Shown in pieces: positions 25,545 through 34,357 of a stretch of 64,000 nucleotides of DNA. Location of the stretch: contig CAVSCX010000011.1 in the NCBI GenBank assembly GCA_963726615.1, positions 372,001 through 436,000 on the forward strand. The letters are read 5' to 3'. The number at the start of each line of letters is the position of its first letter. The first letter of the stretch is position 1. Under the pieces are notes generated by a model that was not told where the DNA came from, made no database searches, and worked only from the letters and a program-made list of their open reading frames with translations. Origin of the DNA: CAWDZK01 sp963726615 (GTDB taxonomy: Bacteria; Actinomycetota; Actinomycetes; JACCUZ01). The translations under genes and the position numbers were made by a program.

Positions 25545-26090
25545 CTAGAGCGCACGGCCGCCCGTCGGGTGCGGGGAGAGCTTGACCGGCGGCGCGGTGC
25601 CGCCGGCCCACTCGGCGTCCCGGACGGCCTTGAGCGCCGCCTTGCGCTGCTCCCGGTCGAGCCGGTCGATGAACAGGATCCCGTCCAGGTGGTCGGTCTC
25701 GTGCTGGACGCAGCGGGCGAGGAGGTCGGTTCCCTCGAGGGTGACCGGCTCGCCGTACATGTCGAAACCGGTCGCGACCACGCCGTACGCGCGCACGCAG
25801 GGGAACGCCAGGCCGGGGAACGACAGGCACCCCTCGTCGTCCTCCACAGTCTCCGCGGTGAGGTCCAGGCGGGGGTTGACCAGGTGCCCGAGGACGTCGT
25901 CGACGAAGTAGGTGAACACCCGCAGGCCCACACCGAGCTGCGGCGCGGCCAGCCCCACGCCGGGGGCGTCCATCATCGTGTCCTCGAGGTCCTTGACCAG
26001 GGCGCGGAGCTCCTTGTCGAAGTCGACCACCGGCTCGGCGGGAGTGCGAAGGACCGGGTCGCCGAAGAGCCGGATCGGCTGCAGGGGCAA
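25545..26090 (-). CDS. def: Peptide deformylase
   Basis: Removes the N-formyl group from new proteins. The three metal/catalytic motifs are GVGLAAPQLG, EGCLSFPG and QHETDHLDG (usually HEIDHLDG or HECDHLDG). It has 181 residues, slightly long for the family. The start codon is TTG at 26090 (TTG CCC CTG), well supported by AAGGAG six nucleotides upstream. It is first of def-fmt-rsmB-rpe and divergent from the secreted exonuclease-like gene. Confidence 0.95.
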   Translation of the reverse strand: MPLQPIRLFGDPVLRTPAEPVVDFDKELRALVKDLEDTMMDAPGVGLAAPQLGVGLRVFTYFVDDVLGHLVNPRLDLTAETVEDDEGCLSFPGLAFPCVRAYGVVATGFDMYGEPVTLEGTDLLARCVQHETDHLDGILFIDRLDREQRKAALKAVRDAEWAGGTAPPVKLSPHPTGGRAL

Positions 26091-26253
26091 GACGACTCCT
26101 TGCTGGTCTCAGGGGTCTGTGTTCTCGGGGCTGGTCTCGGGGCTGGTCTCGCGCGGACAGAGCCCGAACAGTCTACGGAACCCCGGGTCGTGGTCTTCCC
26201 TCCGGCGCCGAGGTGCGCTCGGATGGGGTCGGGACCGAGACCAGGAGGATGCC

Positions 26254-27537
26254 ATGACCAGCCTTCCGCGCACGGCTCACCGACACTGGCCCGCGCTCGC
26301 CGCCCTGGCGGCGGGGTTGACCGGTGCCGCGCTGCTGTCGCCACCGCCCGCGGCCGCCGACGCGCGCCACCCGGTCCGCTTCTCCACCTTCAACGCCTCG
26401 CTGAACCGCGGCTCCGAGGGTGCGCTGGTGGCCGACCTGTCGGCCCCCGGCAACGAGCAGGCAGCGAACGTCGCCGAGACCGTCCAGCGGGTGCGGCCGG
26501 ACGTCCTGTTGATCAACGAGTTCGACTACGACGCCTCGGGCACCGCCCTTCGTCTGTTCCAGGACAACTACCTCTCGGTGCCACACAACGGCGCGGCGCC
26601 GATCCGGTACCGCTACCGGTTCTCCGCCCCGTCCAACACCGGCGTCCCGTCCGGCTACGACCTGGACAACGACGGGACTGTCGGCGGCGGCAACGACGCG
26701 TTCGGCTTCGGGCTGTTCCCCGGGCAGTTCGGGATGGCCGTGTACTCCCGCTTCCCGATCCGGACCCACCAGGTCCGGACCTTCCAGCACTTCCTCTGGA
26801 AGGACATGCCGGGCGCACTGCTGCCCGACGACCCGACGACGGCTGCGCCGGCCGACTGGTACTCCCCCGCCGAGCTGGGTGTGGTGCGGCTGTCGTCCAA
26901 GAGCCACTGGGACCTGCCGCTGAGAGTCGGCCGGAAGACCGTCCACTTCCTGGTGAGCCACCCCACCCCCCCGGTCTTCGACGGGCCGGAGGACCGCAAC
27001 GGCACCCGCAACCACGACGAGATCCGGTTCTGGGCCGACTACGTCCAGCGGCACCGTTCGCGGTACATCTACGACGACGACGGCCGCCGCGGCGGCCTGC
27101 CGCGCGGAGCGTCCTTCGTGATCGCCGGCGACCAGAACTCCGACCCGCTGGACGGGGACAGCATCCCCGGCAGCACCCAGCAGCTGCTGGACAGTCCGCG
27201 GGTCAACGCGAGCCGGCCCCCGGCCAGCGCCGGCGCGGTCGAGGCGAGCGCCCTGCAGGGCGGGCTCAACGCCACGCACCGCTCGGACCCGGCCTACGAC
27301 ACCGCGGACTTCTGTGACACCGCGGCGCCCCCGCCGTGCTCGGGACCGGGGAACCTCCGCGCCGACTACGTGCTGCCCAGCAAGAACCTTCGGATCAGCG
27401 GTAGCGGGGTCTTCTGGCCGGTGCAGGCCGACCCCTTGTCACGGCTGACCGGGCCCGGTTTCCCCGTTCCCACCTCGGACCACCGCGAGGTGTGGGTGGA
27501 CGTCAGGGTGCCCGCCCACCGCTCTCACCACCGGTGA
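26254..27537 (+). CDS. Secreted endonuclease/exonuclease/phosphatase-family protein
   Basis: A 427-residue protein. A signal peptide (about residues 1-36, hydrophobic WPALAALAAGLTGAALL, cleavage near AAADA) precedes an EEP-fold domain. The EEP metal and catalytic motifs are FSTFNASLN, LLINEFDYD, FVIAGDQNSDPLDGDS, RADYVLPS and TSDHREVW. Such proteins cleave phosphodiester or phosphomonoester bonds in nucleic acids or lipids; the substrate is not visible. ATG at 26254 after CCAGGAGG. Its tail overlaps the HAD gene by 35 bp on the opposite strand. A CNA or adhesion domain is absent. Confidence 0.88.
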   Translation: MTSLPRTAHRHWPALAALAAGLTGAALLSPPPAAADARHPVRFSTFNASLNRGSEGALVADLSAPGNEQAANVAETVQRVRPDVLLINEFDYDASGTALRLFQDNYLSVPHNGAAPIRYRYRFSAPSNTGVPSGYDLDNDGTVGGGNDAFGFGLFPGQFGMAVYSRFPIRTHQVRTFQHFLWKDMPGALLPDDPTTAAPADWYSPAELGVVRLSSKSHWDLPLRVGRKTVHFLVSHPTPPVFDGPEDRNGTRNHDEIRFWADYVQRHRSRYIYDDDGRRGGLPRGASFVIAGDQNSDPLDGDSIPGSTQQLLDSPRVNASRPPASAGAVEASALQGGLNATHRSDPAYDTADFCDTAAPPPCSGPGNLRADYVLPSKNLRISGSGVFWPVQADPLSRLTGPGFPVPTSDHREVWVDVRVPAHRSHHR

Positions 27538-28159
27538 GCAGCCCCAGCTCGGTCAGGTCACTGCGCAGGGCAGCGGCGTCGGTGAAGCGCAGCGCCACCA
27601 GGCCGGCGTCGGCAGCCGCCGCGACGTTGCGCGGGGAGTCGTCGACGAACACCGTCCGGGCCGGGTCGAGGTCGTAGCGCTCGACCACGAGGCGGAACAC
27701 TGCCGGGTCGGGCTTGGCCAGGCGCTCCTCGCCCGACACCACGACGCCCTCGAACAGCGAGAGGAAGGCGAACATCGCCCGGGCGTGCGGGAAGGTCTCG
27801 GCCGACCAGTTGGTCAGCGCGACCAGCCGGACGCCGTCCCCGCGCAGGCGGCGGAGCAGCTCCACGGTGCCGGGGACCTCACCGCCGAGGGTCTCGCGGA
27901 ACCGGGTGGGATAGGCGGCCAGCAGCTCGGCCCGGTGCGGGAACCTCGCGGCGTGCTCGGCCACCGCGTCGGACCACCGGCCACCGGCGTCCGCGCGATG
28001 GTTCCACGCTGCGAAGTCCACCTCGTGGAGGAAGTCCTCGACCTCGTCGTCTGGCAGCAGCTGCCGGTACAGGTAGCGCGGGTCCCAGTCGACCAGCACC
28101 CCGCCGAGGTCGAAGACGGCAGCGGTCGGGACCTCCCGACCCCCAGCAGGCGTGCTCAT
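27503..28159 (-). CDS. HAD-superfamily (subclass IA) hydrolase
   Basis: A 218-residue haloacid-dehalogenase-like phosphatase. The motifs are in order: I VFDLGGVLVDWDP, II LTNWSAET, III KPDPAVF, IV VFVDDSPRNVAAA. The helical cap lies at about residues 25-90. ATG at 28159 overlaps the priA stop (ATGA). The substrate is unknown; genes of this type hydrolyse small phosphorylated metabolites. It is downstream in the metK-priA operon. Confidence 0.9.
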   Translation of the reverse strand: MSTPAGGREVPTAAVFDLGGVLVDWDPRYLYRQLLPDDEVEDFLHEVDFAAWNHRADAGGRWSDAVAEHAARFPHRAELLAAYPTRFRETLGGEVPGTVELLRRLRGDGVRLVALTNWSAETFPHARAMFAFLSLFEGVVVSGEERLAKPDPAVFRLVVERYDLDPARTVFVDDSPRNVAAAADAGLVALRFTDAAALRSDLTELGLLTGGESGGRAP

Positions 28160-30231
28160 GCGATCTCCAGGGGGTCGACCTGCAGCCGGACGGCGCCGGC
28201 CTCCTTGTGCGCGCTCCGGACGCCCGCCGCGGCCTTGAGCGCGCGCACCGTGGCCGCGCCCTCGCCGCGCGGGGCCCGGACGAGCAGCCGCTCGAGGCCC
28301 GGGTGCCCGGGACCGGCCGGGACAGGCCCGAGCACCTCGGCGTACGCCGGCAGTCCGGCGGTCGCCAGGAACCCGGCCAACGCCTCGGGTGTGCCGGTCA
28401 GCGAGGCCATCAGCGCCTCCGGGGGCAGGCGGAGCGCGGTCCGCTCGCCCAGCTCGCGGTCGGCGAAGCCGGCGTGGTCGAACCGGACCAGGGCCTGCAC
28501 GGCAGGGGTGGCAGGGTCGGCCAGCACGACCACGGTGCCGCCCTGGGGCGCCGGGCGGACGAGCGCGGCCGCGGCGGACCAGCGGCGCAGAGCCTCCTCC
28601 GCGGCCCGCAGGTCCGGCCGGCCGAGCAGGGCCCACCCGTCGAGCAGCAGCGCCGCGGCGTAGCCGCCGTCCGCGACCGGCTCGGCCCCGGGCGTGGCCA
28701 CGACCAGGGCCGGCTCGGGCCCCACCCCGGCCAGGACCGGCGCGCTGCCACCGCTGGCGCGCACCTGGACGCGGGGGAAGGCCCGGGCGAGCTCCTCCGC
28801 GGTCCGGCCGGACCCGACGACGGTCGCCCGCATCCGCCGCCCGTCACAGCCGCTGCAGACCCAGCCGGTGGCGACGACCCCGCACCAGCGGCACGCCGCT
28901 GCGCGCTCGGGGTGCTCCGCTCCGAGTGGCCCGCGGCAGGCGGCGCAGCGGGCCGGGGCGCGGCAGGTGGCGCAGGCCAGCCCGGGGAGGTAGCCGGCGC
29001 GTGGGACCTGCACGAGCACGGGGCCGTGCTCGAGCCCGGAACGGGCCGCCCGCCACGCCTGGGTCGTGAGCCGGGCTCCGCGCACACCGGCCTCGGCGGG
29101 GTGGTCGGTGCCGGGGTCGGCCACCACCTGGGGGGCGGTACGCCGCACGACCTCGCGCGGTGCGGCCACCGACCGGGCCCAGCCGGACCGGACCAGCGCC
29201 GCGCCCTCGGCGGTGCGGGACAGCCCGCCGACCACGAGGCAGGCTCCCTCCAGGGTGCTGCGCAGCCCGAGCACGGTGCGCACGTGCGGGTAGGGGGCCC
29301 GCGGCTCCGCGTGCAGGTCGTCGCCGTCGTCCCAGACCACGGCCAGGCCCAGGTCGCGTACCGGCGCGAACATGGCCGCACGGGTGCCGATGGCGGCGCG
29401 CACCCGGCCGCGGCGTACGCGCAGCCAGCTGCGGTAGCGGGCGGCCGGGCCGGCCTCGGCGCTGAGGACCGTGTGCCGGCCGGCGCCGGCGAGGTCGGTG
29501 AGGGCCGCGTCGAGCCGGGCGACGTCGCGGTGGTCCGGCAGGACCACGAGGGCTCCGCGCCCGGCGGCCAGTGCGGTGGTGACAAGCCGGGCCAGCTCGT
29601 CGGGCCAGCTGGGTCCGGGCAGGGCCGACCAGACGGCGCGGACGGTGGCCCCCTCGTGCACCGCGTCCAGCAGCGCCGGGCCGTGCTCGTAGCGGCTCCA
29701 CCCCGCGGGCAGCGGCCGGTCCGGCGGACGGTCGGCGACGGGGTCCGGCGGGAGGTCGCCGTCGGCGGCCTCGGCGCGGGCGTGCCGCGGGGGCACCGCC
29801 AGCCGGAGGACGTCGGCCAGCGTCCCGGCGTACCGGTCGGCGACCTCGCGCGCCAGCCGCAGCACCTCGGGTGCGAGCACGGGCTCGGGCGACACGACCT
29901 TCTCGAGGAACGCCAGCCGCCCCTGGTGCTCGCTCGCGTCGGCCCGCTCGAGCAGGTAGCCGTCGACCAGCCGCCCGGAGAACCGCACCCGGACCCGGAC
30001 CCCCTCCTGCGCCACCTCGTCGACGTCGGCGGGGACCTGGAAGTCGAACGGCCGGTCCAGGTGCGCGAGCCCGACGTCGACCGCGACCCGGGCCACGGGT
30101 CGGACGGCGGCGGGTGTCCGCGCCCGCTTCGGCGGCCGGACCTTCGCCGCGCGGGCCGTGGACCCGGCGGCGGCGCGCGGGGACGGCTGCAGCAGCGCCA
30201 GCTGCTCCCCGTCGTCCGCGTGCTCAGTCAC
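28156..30231 (-). CDS. priA: PriA-like primosomal protein N' (actinobacterial, degenerate helicase)
   Basis: Related to the replication-restart helicase PriA (691 residues). The N-terminal DNA-binding domain (about residues 40-145) and the central zinc-binding region are clear (LACATCRAPARCAACRG and CRWCGVVATGWVCSGC, four CxxC pairs). The ATPase core is degraded: the Walker A segment has no GxGKT, and the DEEH box reads WDDGDDLH. This pattern is known for actinobacterial PriA. It may work as a DNA-binding or loading protein without helicase activity. GTG start at 30231. It follows metK in the operon. Confidence 0.85.
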   Translation of the reverse strand: MTEHADDGEQLALLQPSPRAAAGSTARAAKVRPPKRARTPAAVRPVARVAVDVGLAHLDRPFDFQVPADVDEVAQEGVRVRVRFSGRLVDGYLLERADASEHQGRLAFLEKVVSPEPVLAPEVLRLAREVADRYAGTLADVLRLAVPPRHARAEAADGDLPPDPVADRPPDRPLPAGWSRYEHGPALLDAVHEGATVRAVWSALPGPSWPDELARLVTTALAAGRGALVVLPDHRDVARLDAALTDLAGAGRHTVLSAEAGPAARYRSWLRVRRGRVRAAIGTRAAMFAPVRDLGLAVVWDDGDDLHAEPRAPYPHVRTVLGLRSTLEGACLVVGGLSRTAEGAALVRSGWARSVAAPREVVRRTAPQVVADPGTDHPAEAGVRGARLTTQAWRAARSGLEHGPVLVQVPRAGYLPGLACATCRAPARCAACRGPLGAEHPERAAACRWCGVVATGWVCSGCDGRRMRATVVGSGRTAEELARAFPRVQVRASGGSAPVLAGVGPEPALVVATPGAEPVADGGYAAALLLDGWALLGRPDLRAAEEALRRWSAAAALVRPAPQGGTVVVLADPATPAVQALVRFDHAGFADRELGERTALRLPPEALMASLTGTPEALAGFLATAGLPAYAEVLGPVPAGPGHPGLERLLVRAPRGEGAATVRALKAAAGVRSAHKEAGAVRLQVDPLEIA

Positions 30232-30293
30232 CGGGCCATCCCACCACCCTCCCGGGACACGACGGTGCCATCGGTCCCGGACCGTTGTCGTCG

Positions 30294-30345
30294 AGTGGCG
30301 CGCTGTTGCAGTTCTCGGCCGAGAAATCTGCAAGAGCGCGCCACT
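30294..30345. repeat. 52-bp near-perfect intergenic palindrome between metK and priA
   Basis: The left arm begins AGTGGCGCGCT and the right arm ends AGCGCGCCACT. The arms pair over about 24 bp, with one G-G mismatch and a 2-nt slip, around the centre CTCGGCCGAG. No poly-U follows. It lies between co-directional genes (metK stop 30373, priA start 30231), so it could act as a terminator, attenuator or RNA-processing site, or be a dispersed palindromic element. Confidence 0.85.
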
Positions 30346-30372
30346 GAACGGGGTGGGGTGAGGCGGGCGGGG

Positions 30373-31572
30373 TCAGGCGGAGGCGGTGGCGGCCTTGAGG
30401 GCGTCGACGCGGTCGGCCCGCTCCCAGGTGAAGTCGGCGAGCTCGCGGCCGAAGTGGCCGTACGCCGCGGTCTGGGCGTAGATCGGCCGCAGCAGGTCGA
30501 GGTCGCGGATGATCGCCGCCGGGCGCAGGTCGAAGACCTCCACGACAGCGTCCTGGATCACGCCGGGCGCCACCGTCTCCGTGCCGAAGGTCTCCACGAA
30601 CAGGCCCACCGGCTGGGCCTTCCCGATCGCGTACGCGACCTGGACCTCGCACCGGCGGGCCAGGCCGGCCGCGACGACGTTCTTGGCCACCCAGCGCATG
30701 GCGTAGGCCGCAGACCGGTCGACCTTGGACGGGTCCTTGCCGGAGAAGGCGCCGCCGCCGTGCCGGGCCATGCCGCCGTAGGTGTCGACGATGATCTTGC
30801 GGCCAGTGAGGCCGGCGTCGCCCATCGGGCCGCCGACCTCGAACCGGCCGGTGGGGTTCACCAGCAGCCGGAAGCCGGAGGTGTCGATGTCGACGCCGTC
30901 CAGGACCGGCTTGACGACCTGCTCGGCGATGTCGGGCTGCAGCATCGACTCGAGGCCGATGTCGGAGGCGTGCTGGCTGGACACCACCACGGTGTCCAGG
31001 CGTACGGCGTGGTGGCCGTCGTACTCGATGGTGACCTGGGTCTTGCCGTCCGGGCGCAGGTAGGGCACGGCGCCGTCCTTGCGGACCGCGGTGAGCTGCT
31101 GGGCCAGCCGGTGGGCCAGCCAGATCGGCAGCGGCATGAGCTCCGGGGTGTCGTCGCAGGCGTAGCCGAACATCAAGCCCTGGTCGCCGGCGCCCTGGCG
31201 GTCCAGCGGGTCCTCGACCGACTCACCGGTCCGGGCCTCGAACGCGGCGTCGACGCCCTGGGCGATGTCCGCGGACTGCGCGCCGATGGAGACCGACACG
31301 CCGCAGGAGTGCCCGTCGAAGCCCTTGGCAGAGGAGTCGTAGCCGATCTCGAGGATCCGCTCACGGACGATCCCGGCGACGTCGGCGTACGCCGAGGTGG
31401 TGACCTCTCCCGCGACGTGGACCTGGCCGGTCGTGATCAGCGTCTCGACCGCGACCCGGCTGGCCGGGTCCTCGGCGAGCAGCGCGTCGAGGATGGAGTC
31501 GCTGATCTGGTCGGCGATCTTGTCAGGGTGGCCCTCGGTCACGGACTCCGAGGTGAACAGGCGGCGGGACAC
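30373..31572 (-). CDS. metK: S-adenosylmethionine synthetase
   Basis: Makes S-adenosylmethionine from methionine and ATP. It has 399 residues in three domains. The methionine-binding start is SESVTEGHPDKIADQISD. The catalytic loop holds DQGLMFGYACDDTPELMPLP, and the ATP signature GGGAFSGKDPSKVDRSAAY is at about residue 265. The GTG start at 31572 follows TAGGAG; the longer frame is spurious. No SAM riboswitch is seen in the 73-nt upstream gap. It follows coaBC. Confidence 0.97.
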   Translation of the reverse strand: MSRRLFTSESVTEGHPDKIADQISDSILDALLAEDPASRVAVETLITTGQVHVAGEVTTSAYADVAGIVRERILEIGYDSSAKGFDGHSCGVSVSIGAQSADIAQGVDAAFEARTGESVEDPLDRQGAGDQGLMFGYACDDTPELMPLPIWLAHRLAQQLTAVRKDGAVPYLRPDGKTQVTIEYDGHHAVRLDTVVVSSQHASDIGLESMLQPDIAEQVVKPVLDGVDIDTSGFRLLVNPTGRFEVGGPMGDAGLTGRKIIVDTYGGMARHGGGAFSGKDPSKVDRSAAYAMRWVAKNVVAAGLARRCEVQVAYAIGKAQPVGLFVETFGTETVAPGVIQDAVVEVFDLRPAAIIRDLDLLRPIYAQTAAYGHFGRELADFTWERADRVDALKAATASA

Positions 31573-31645
31573 GGAACTCCTAGGCGGTGGGAGACGGCCG
31601 CGCGGGTGCGGCGAGGTCGGCCGGGACGACAGCGGCCGCGCGAGT

Positions 31646-32893
31646 CTACCGGTCCGGCGCGGTCGGCCAGCGCCCGCGCACGAGGTCCCAGACGACGTCC
31701 GCCAGCGCCTCCTTCGGCCCGAGCGGTACGGCGGTCTCCGACCCGTCGTCCGCGAGGACCACCGCGGCGTTCTGGGAGCCCTCGAACCCGGTGGGGTGAC
31801 CGGCGGGCCCGACCTCGTTGACGACGAGGAGGTCGGCACCCTTGCCGGCCAGCTTGGCCCGGCCGTGCGCCAGCGCGTCGCCGGCGGCGTCGCCGGTCTC
31901 GGCGGCGAAGCCGACGACGACCTGGCCGTCGCGGGCCCGCGGGGACCTGGCCACCTCGGCCAGCACGTCGGTGGTGCGGACCAGGGGGATGGCGTCAGGC
32001 TCGCCGGCACCTTTCTTGATCTTGGTGACCTGCGTCTCGCGCGGCCGGAAGTCCGCGACGGCCGCGGCCATCACCACGGCATCGGCCGTGGTCGCCGCCT
32101 TGAGCACGGCCTCCCGCAGCTGCTCGGCCGAGACCACCGGGACGACGGTGACGCCCGAGGGCGGCGGCAGGGCCACGTTGGCGGCCACGAGGGTCACCTG
32201 CGCGCCCCGCGAGGCCGCGGTGGTGGCCAGTGCCCACCCCTGCCGGCCGGACGACCGGTTGCCGAGGAACCGCACCGGGTCGAGGTGCTCGCGGGTGCCG
32301 CCGGCCGAGACCACCACGTGGCGACCCTCGAGGTCGCGGCCGCGGCTGCTGCCAGCAGCGAGAGCCCGGAGCGCGGCGGCGAGGATCTCGGCCGGCTCCG
32401 GCAGCCGCCCGGGCCCGGTGTCGGCGCCGGTGAGCCGGCCCGACGCCGGGTCCAGCACCTGGACGCCGCGGCCCCGCAGCGTTGCCACGTTGGCCTGGGT
32501 GGCGGGGTGCAGCCACATCTCGGTGTGCATGGCGGGGGCCATCACGACCGGGCAGCGGGCCGTGAGCAAGGTGCTGGTGAGCAGGTCGTCGGCCAGGCCG
32601 TGGGCGGCGCGGGCGAGCAGGTCGGCGGTGGCGGGCGCCACGAGGACCAGGTCGGCGTGCTGCCCGGTCCGGACGTGCGGCACCTCGTGGACGTCGTCCC
32701 AGACCTCGGTGGTGACCGGTCGGCCGGACAGGGCGGCCCAGGTCGCCGCGCCCACGAACTCCAGGGCGGCCCGGGTCGGCACCACCCGGACGTCGTGGCC
32801 GCCCTCGGTGAGCAGGCGGAGCAGCTCGACCGCCTTGTAGGCGGCGATCCCCCCGCCGACCCCGAGCACCACGCGGGCGCGGGCGGGGGTCAT
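31646..32893 (-). CDS. coaBC: Bifunctional phosphopantothenoylcysteine decarboxylase / phosphopantothenate-cysteine ligase
   Basis: Two steps of coenzyme A synthesis. The N-terminal flavoprotein decarboxylase (CoaC, about residues 1-190) has VVLGVGGGIAAYKAVELL, LVLVAPATADLLARAAHG and PVVMAPAMHTEMW. The C-terminal ligase (CoaB, about 200-410) has VVSAGGTREHLDPVRFLGNRSSG and VMAAAVADFRP. ATG start at 32893; the frame beyond is only extension. 415 residues is standard. Between rpoZ and metK, the usual actinobacterial place. Confidence 0.96.
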   Translation of the reverse strand: MTPARARVVLGVGGGIAAYKAVELLRLLTEGGHDVRVVPTRAALEFVGAATWAALSGRPVTTEVWDDVHEVPHVRTGQHADLVLVAPATADLLARAAHGLADDLLTSTLLTARCPVVMAPAMHTEMWLHPATQANVATLRGRGVQVLDPASGRLTGADTGPGRLPEPAEILAAALRALAAGSSRGRDLEGRHVVVSAGGTREHLDPVRFLGNRSSGRQGWALATTAASRGAQVTLVAANVALPPPSGVTVVPVVSAEQLREAVLKAATTADAVVMAAAVADFRPRETQVTKIKKGAGEPDAIPLVRTTDVLAEVARSPRARDGQVVVGFAAETGDAAGDALAHGRAKLAGKGADLLVVNEVGPAGHPTGFEGSQNAAVVLADDGSETAVPLGPKEALADVVWDLVRGRWPTAPDR

Positions 32894-32915
32894 GGCGATC
32901 GGGGCGACCCGGCCC

Positions 32916-33182
32916 TCAGGCCGGGTCGATCTTCTCGTAGCCGAGCATGCCGGTGTTGATCTCGCGCATGGCGATCGACAGCGGCTTCTCGTGGACGTGG
33001 GTCTCGACCAGCGGCCCGACGTACTCGAGCAGGCCCTCGCCCAGCTGCGAGTAGTACGCGTTGATCTGCCGGGCCCGCTTGGCGGCGTAGATGACCAGGC
33101 TGTACTTGGAGTCGGTCGCGGTGAGCAGCTCGTCGATGGGCGGGTTGGTGATGCCCTCGGGCGCAGCGGCGATGCCGGACAC
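32916..33182 (-). CDS. rpoZ: DNA-directed RNA polymerase omega subunit
   Basis: The small subunit that stabilises RNA polymerase assembly. The core PIDELLTATDSKYSLVIYAA then KRARQINAYYSQLGEG is typical of actinobacterial omega. GTG at 33182 is chosen (GGAAGG nine nt before; 88 residues as in relatives). A GTG eight codons further up at 33206 would add MSLDGRHP and has no better ribosome site. It lies between gmk and coaBC. Confidence 0.95.
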   Translation of the reverse strand: MSGIAAAPEGITNPPIDELLTATDSKYSLVIYAAKRARQINAYYSQLGEGLLEYVGPLVETHVHEKPLSIAMREINTGMLGYEKIDPA

Positions 33183-33242
33183 AGGGTGCCTTCCGTCGAG
33201 TGACACGAGAGTGCGGGGACGCCCCGCACGCGAGCAGCCGGG

Positions 33243-33839
33243 TCAGTCCCCGGACGCAACCGCCAAGGCTACCAGGCGCGAGGCGACCTCCTGGACGTCG
33301 GTGTTCACGAGCGTCACGTCGAACTCCGGTTCGGCGGCGAGCTCGTCGCGGGCCAGCGCCAGCCGCCGCTCCATGACCTCCGGCGGCTCGGTGCCGCGGC
33401 CCGTGAGCCGGCGCACCAGCTCGTCCCACGACGGTGGTGCAAGGAACACCAGCAGCGCGTCCGGCAGCTGCTTGCGCACCTGCCGGGCGCCCTGGATCTC
33501 GATCTCCAGGATGACCGGGTCGCCCTGCTCCAGGTGGTCGAGGACAGGCTGTCGGGGCGTGCCGTAGAGGTTGCCGGCGAACTCGGCCCACTCCAGCAGG
33601 CCGCCCTCCGCCACCAGCCGCTGGAACTGCTCGCGGCTCACGAACCGGTAGTGGACGCCGTCGACCTCGCCGGGCCGCGGGAACCGGGTCGTGGCGGACA
33701 CCGAGAGCCACACCTCGGGATGGTGCTCGCGCAGCATCCTGAGGACGGTGCTCTTGCCCACCGCCGACGGGCCGGACAGGACCACGAGGCGCGGGCCGTC
33801 GGGCTCCGCGGCACGGCCCTCGGCGCCGGTCGGGCTCAG
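33243..33839 (-). CDS. gmk: Guanylate kinase
   Basis: Phosphorylates GMP to GDP. The P-loop is SGPSAVGKSTV. The GMP-binding region is SVSATTRFPRPGEVDGVHYRFVSREQF and WAEFAGNLYGTP. The lid and C-terminal core hold ILEIEIQGARQVRK. No ATG, GTG or TTG exists between the mIHF stop and the P-loop except a GTG two residues before the domain. A CTG at 33839, overlapping the mIHF stop as CTGA, would match the overlap style of this operon and give 198 residues; the start is therefore uncertain. The enzyme itself is intact. Confidence 0.9.
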   Translation of the reverse strand: MSPTGAEGRAAEPDGPRLVVLSGPSAVGKSTVLRMLREHHPEVWLSVSATTRFPRPGEVDGVHYRFVSREQFQRLVAEGGLLEWAEFAGNLYGTPRQPVLDHLEQGDPVILEIEIQGARQVRKQLPDALLVFLAPPSWDELVRRLTGRGTEPPEVMERRLALARDELAAEPEFDVTLVNTDVQEVASRLVALAVASGD

Positions 33840-34165
33840 GCCGAGCCGCCGAACTCCCGCTCGAGGGCGCCCAGCTGCTGGGTCCCGAGCCCGCGGACCC
33901 GACGGCTCTCGGAGATGCCGATCTCCTCCATGATCTTGCGGGCACGGACCTTGCCGACGCCGGGCAGTGACTCGAGGACGGAGGAGACCTTCATCTTGCC
34001 GACGATCTCGTTGCCGCCCTCGCGGCTGCCCTCCTTGAGGACCTCGATGAGCGAGGCGCCGGAGTGCTTGAGCCGGTTCTTCACCGCCGCCCGCTCGCGC
34101 CTCGCGATCGCGGCCTTCTCGAGGGCCGCCGCCCTCTGCTCGGGAGTCAACGGGGGCAATGCCAC
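33836..34165 (-). CDS. mihF: Actinobacterial integration host factor mIHF
   Basis: A small nucleoid-associated DNA-binding protein found only in actinobacteria, 109 residues. It is identified by the basic helical N-terminus (ALEKAAIARRERAAVKNRLK), KMKVSSVLESLPGVGKVRA and the H2TH-like DNA-binding part RARKIMEEIGISESRRVRGLG. GTG start at 34165 with GAGGTGA upstream. Located between pyrF and gmk as in other actinobacteria. A promoter-like sequence lies about 50 bp upstream. Confidence 0.96.
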   Translation of the reverse strand: MALPPLTPEQRAAALEKAAIARRERAAVKNRLKHSGASLIEVLKEGSREGGNEIVGKMKVSSVLESLPGVGKVRARKIMEEIGISESRRVRGLGTQQLGALEREFGGSA

Positions 34166-34212
34166 GTGAGGTCACCTCGGCGTCGGTGATGCGCGGACGA
34201 GAACGAGTCAGG

Positions 34213-34242
34213 AACCTAGCGACTGCCGGGCCCGCCTAGCAA
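34213..34242 (-). promoter_or_regulatory. Candidate sigma-70-type promoter of mihF-gmk-rpoZ
   Basis: On the minus strand TTGCTA and TAGGTT are 18 nt apart, reading toward the mihF start about 48 nt downstream. It sits in a 192-bp intergenic region where a new transcription unit is expected. No start-site data; assigned by pattern only. Confidence 0.45.
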
Positions 34243-34357
34243 TGCAGGTGGGCCTGTCGATGCGCAGAACCATCCGATCGACCGAGGGGCCGAGGGCCGG
34301 ACAGCCTTGCACTGCAACGGTTCCAGCGGTCGTCGCTCACGGTCATGTGTAGCGCGG

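Noticed and set aside
26124..26155. Direct repeats (GGGGCTGGTCTC) in the def/exonuclease intergenic region
   Set aside because: Only two adjacent short copies; too little to call a regulatory repeat.
31573..31645. SAM riboswitch before metK
   Set aside because: The 73-nt gap is too short and has none of the conserved cores of SAM-I, II, III or IV.
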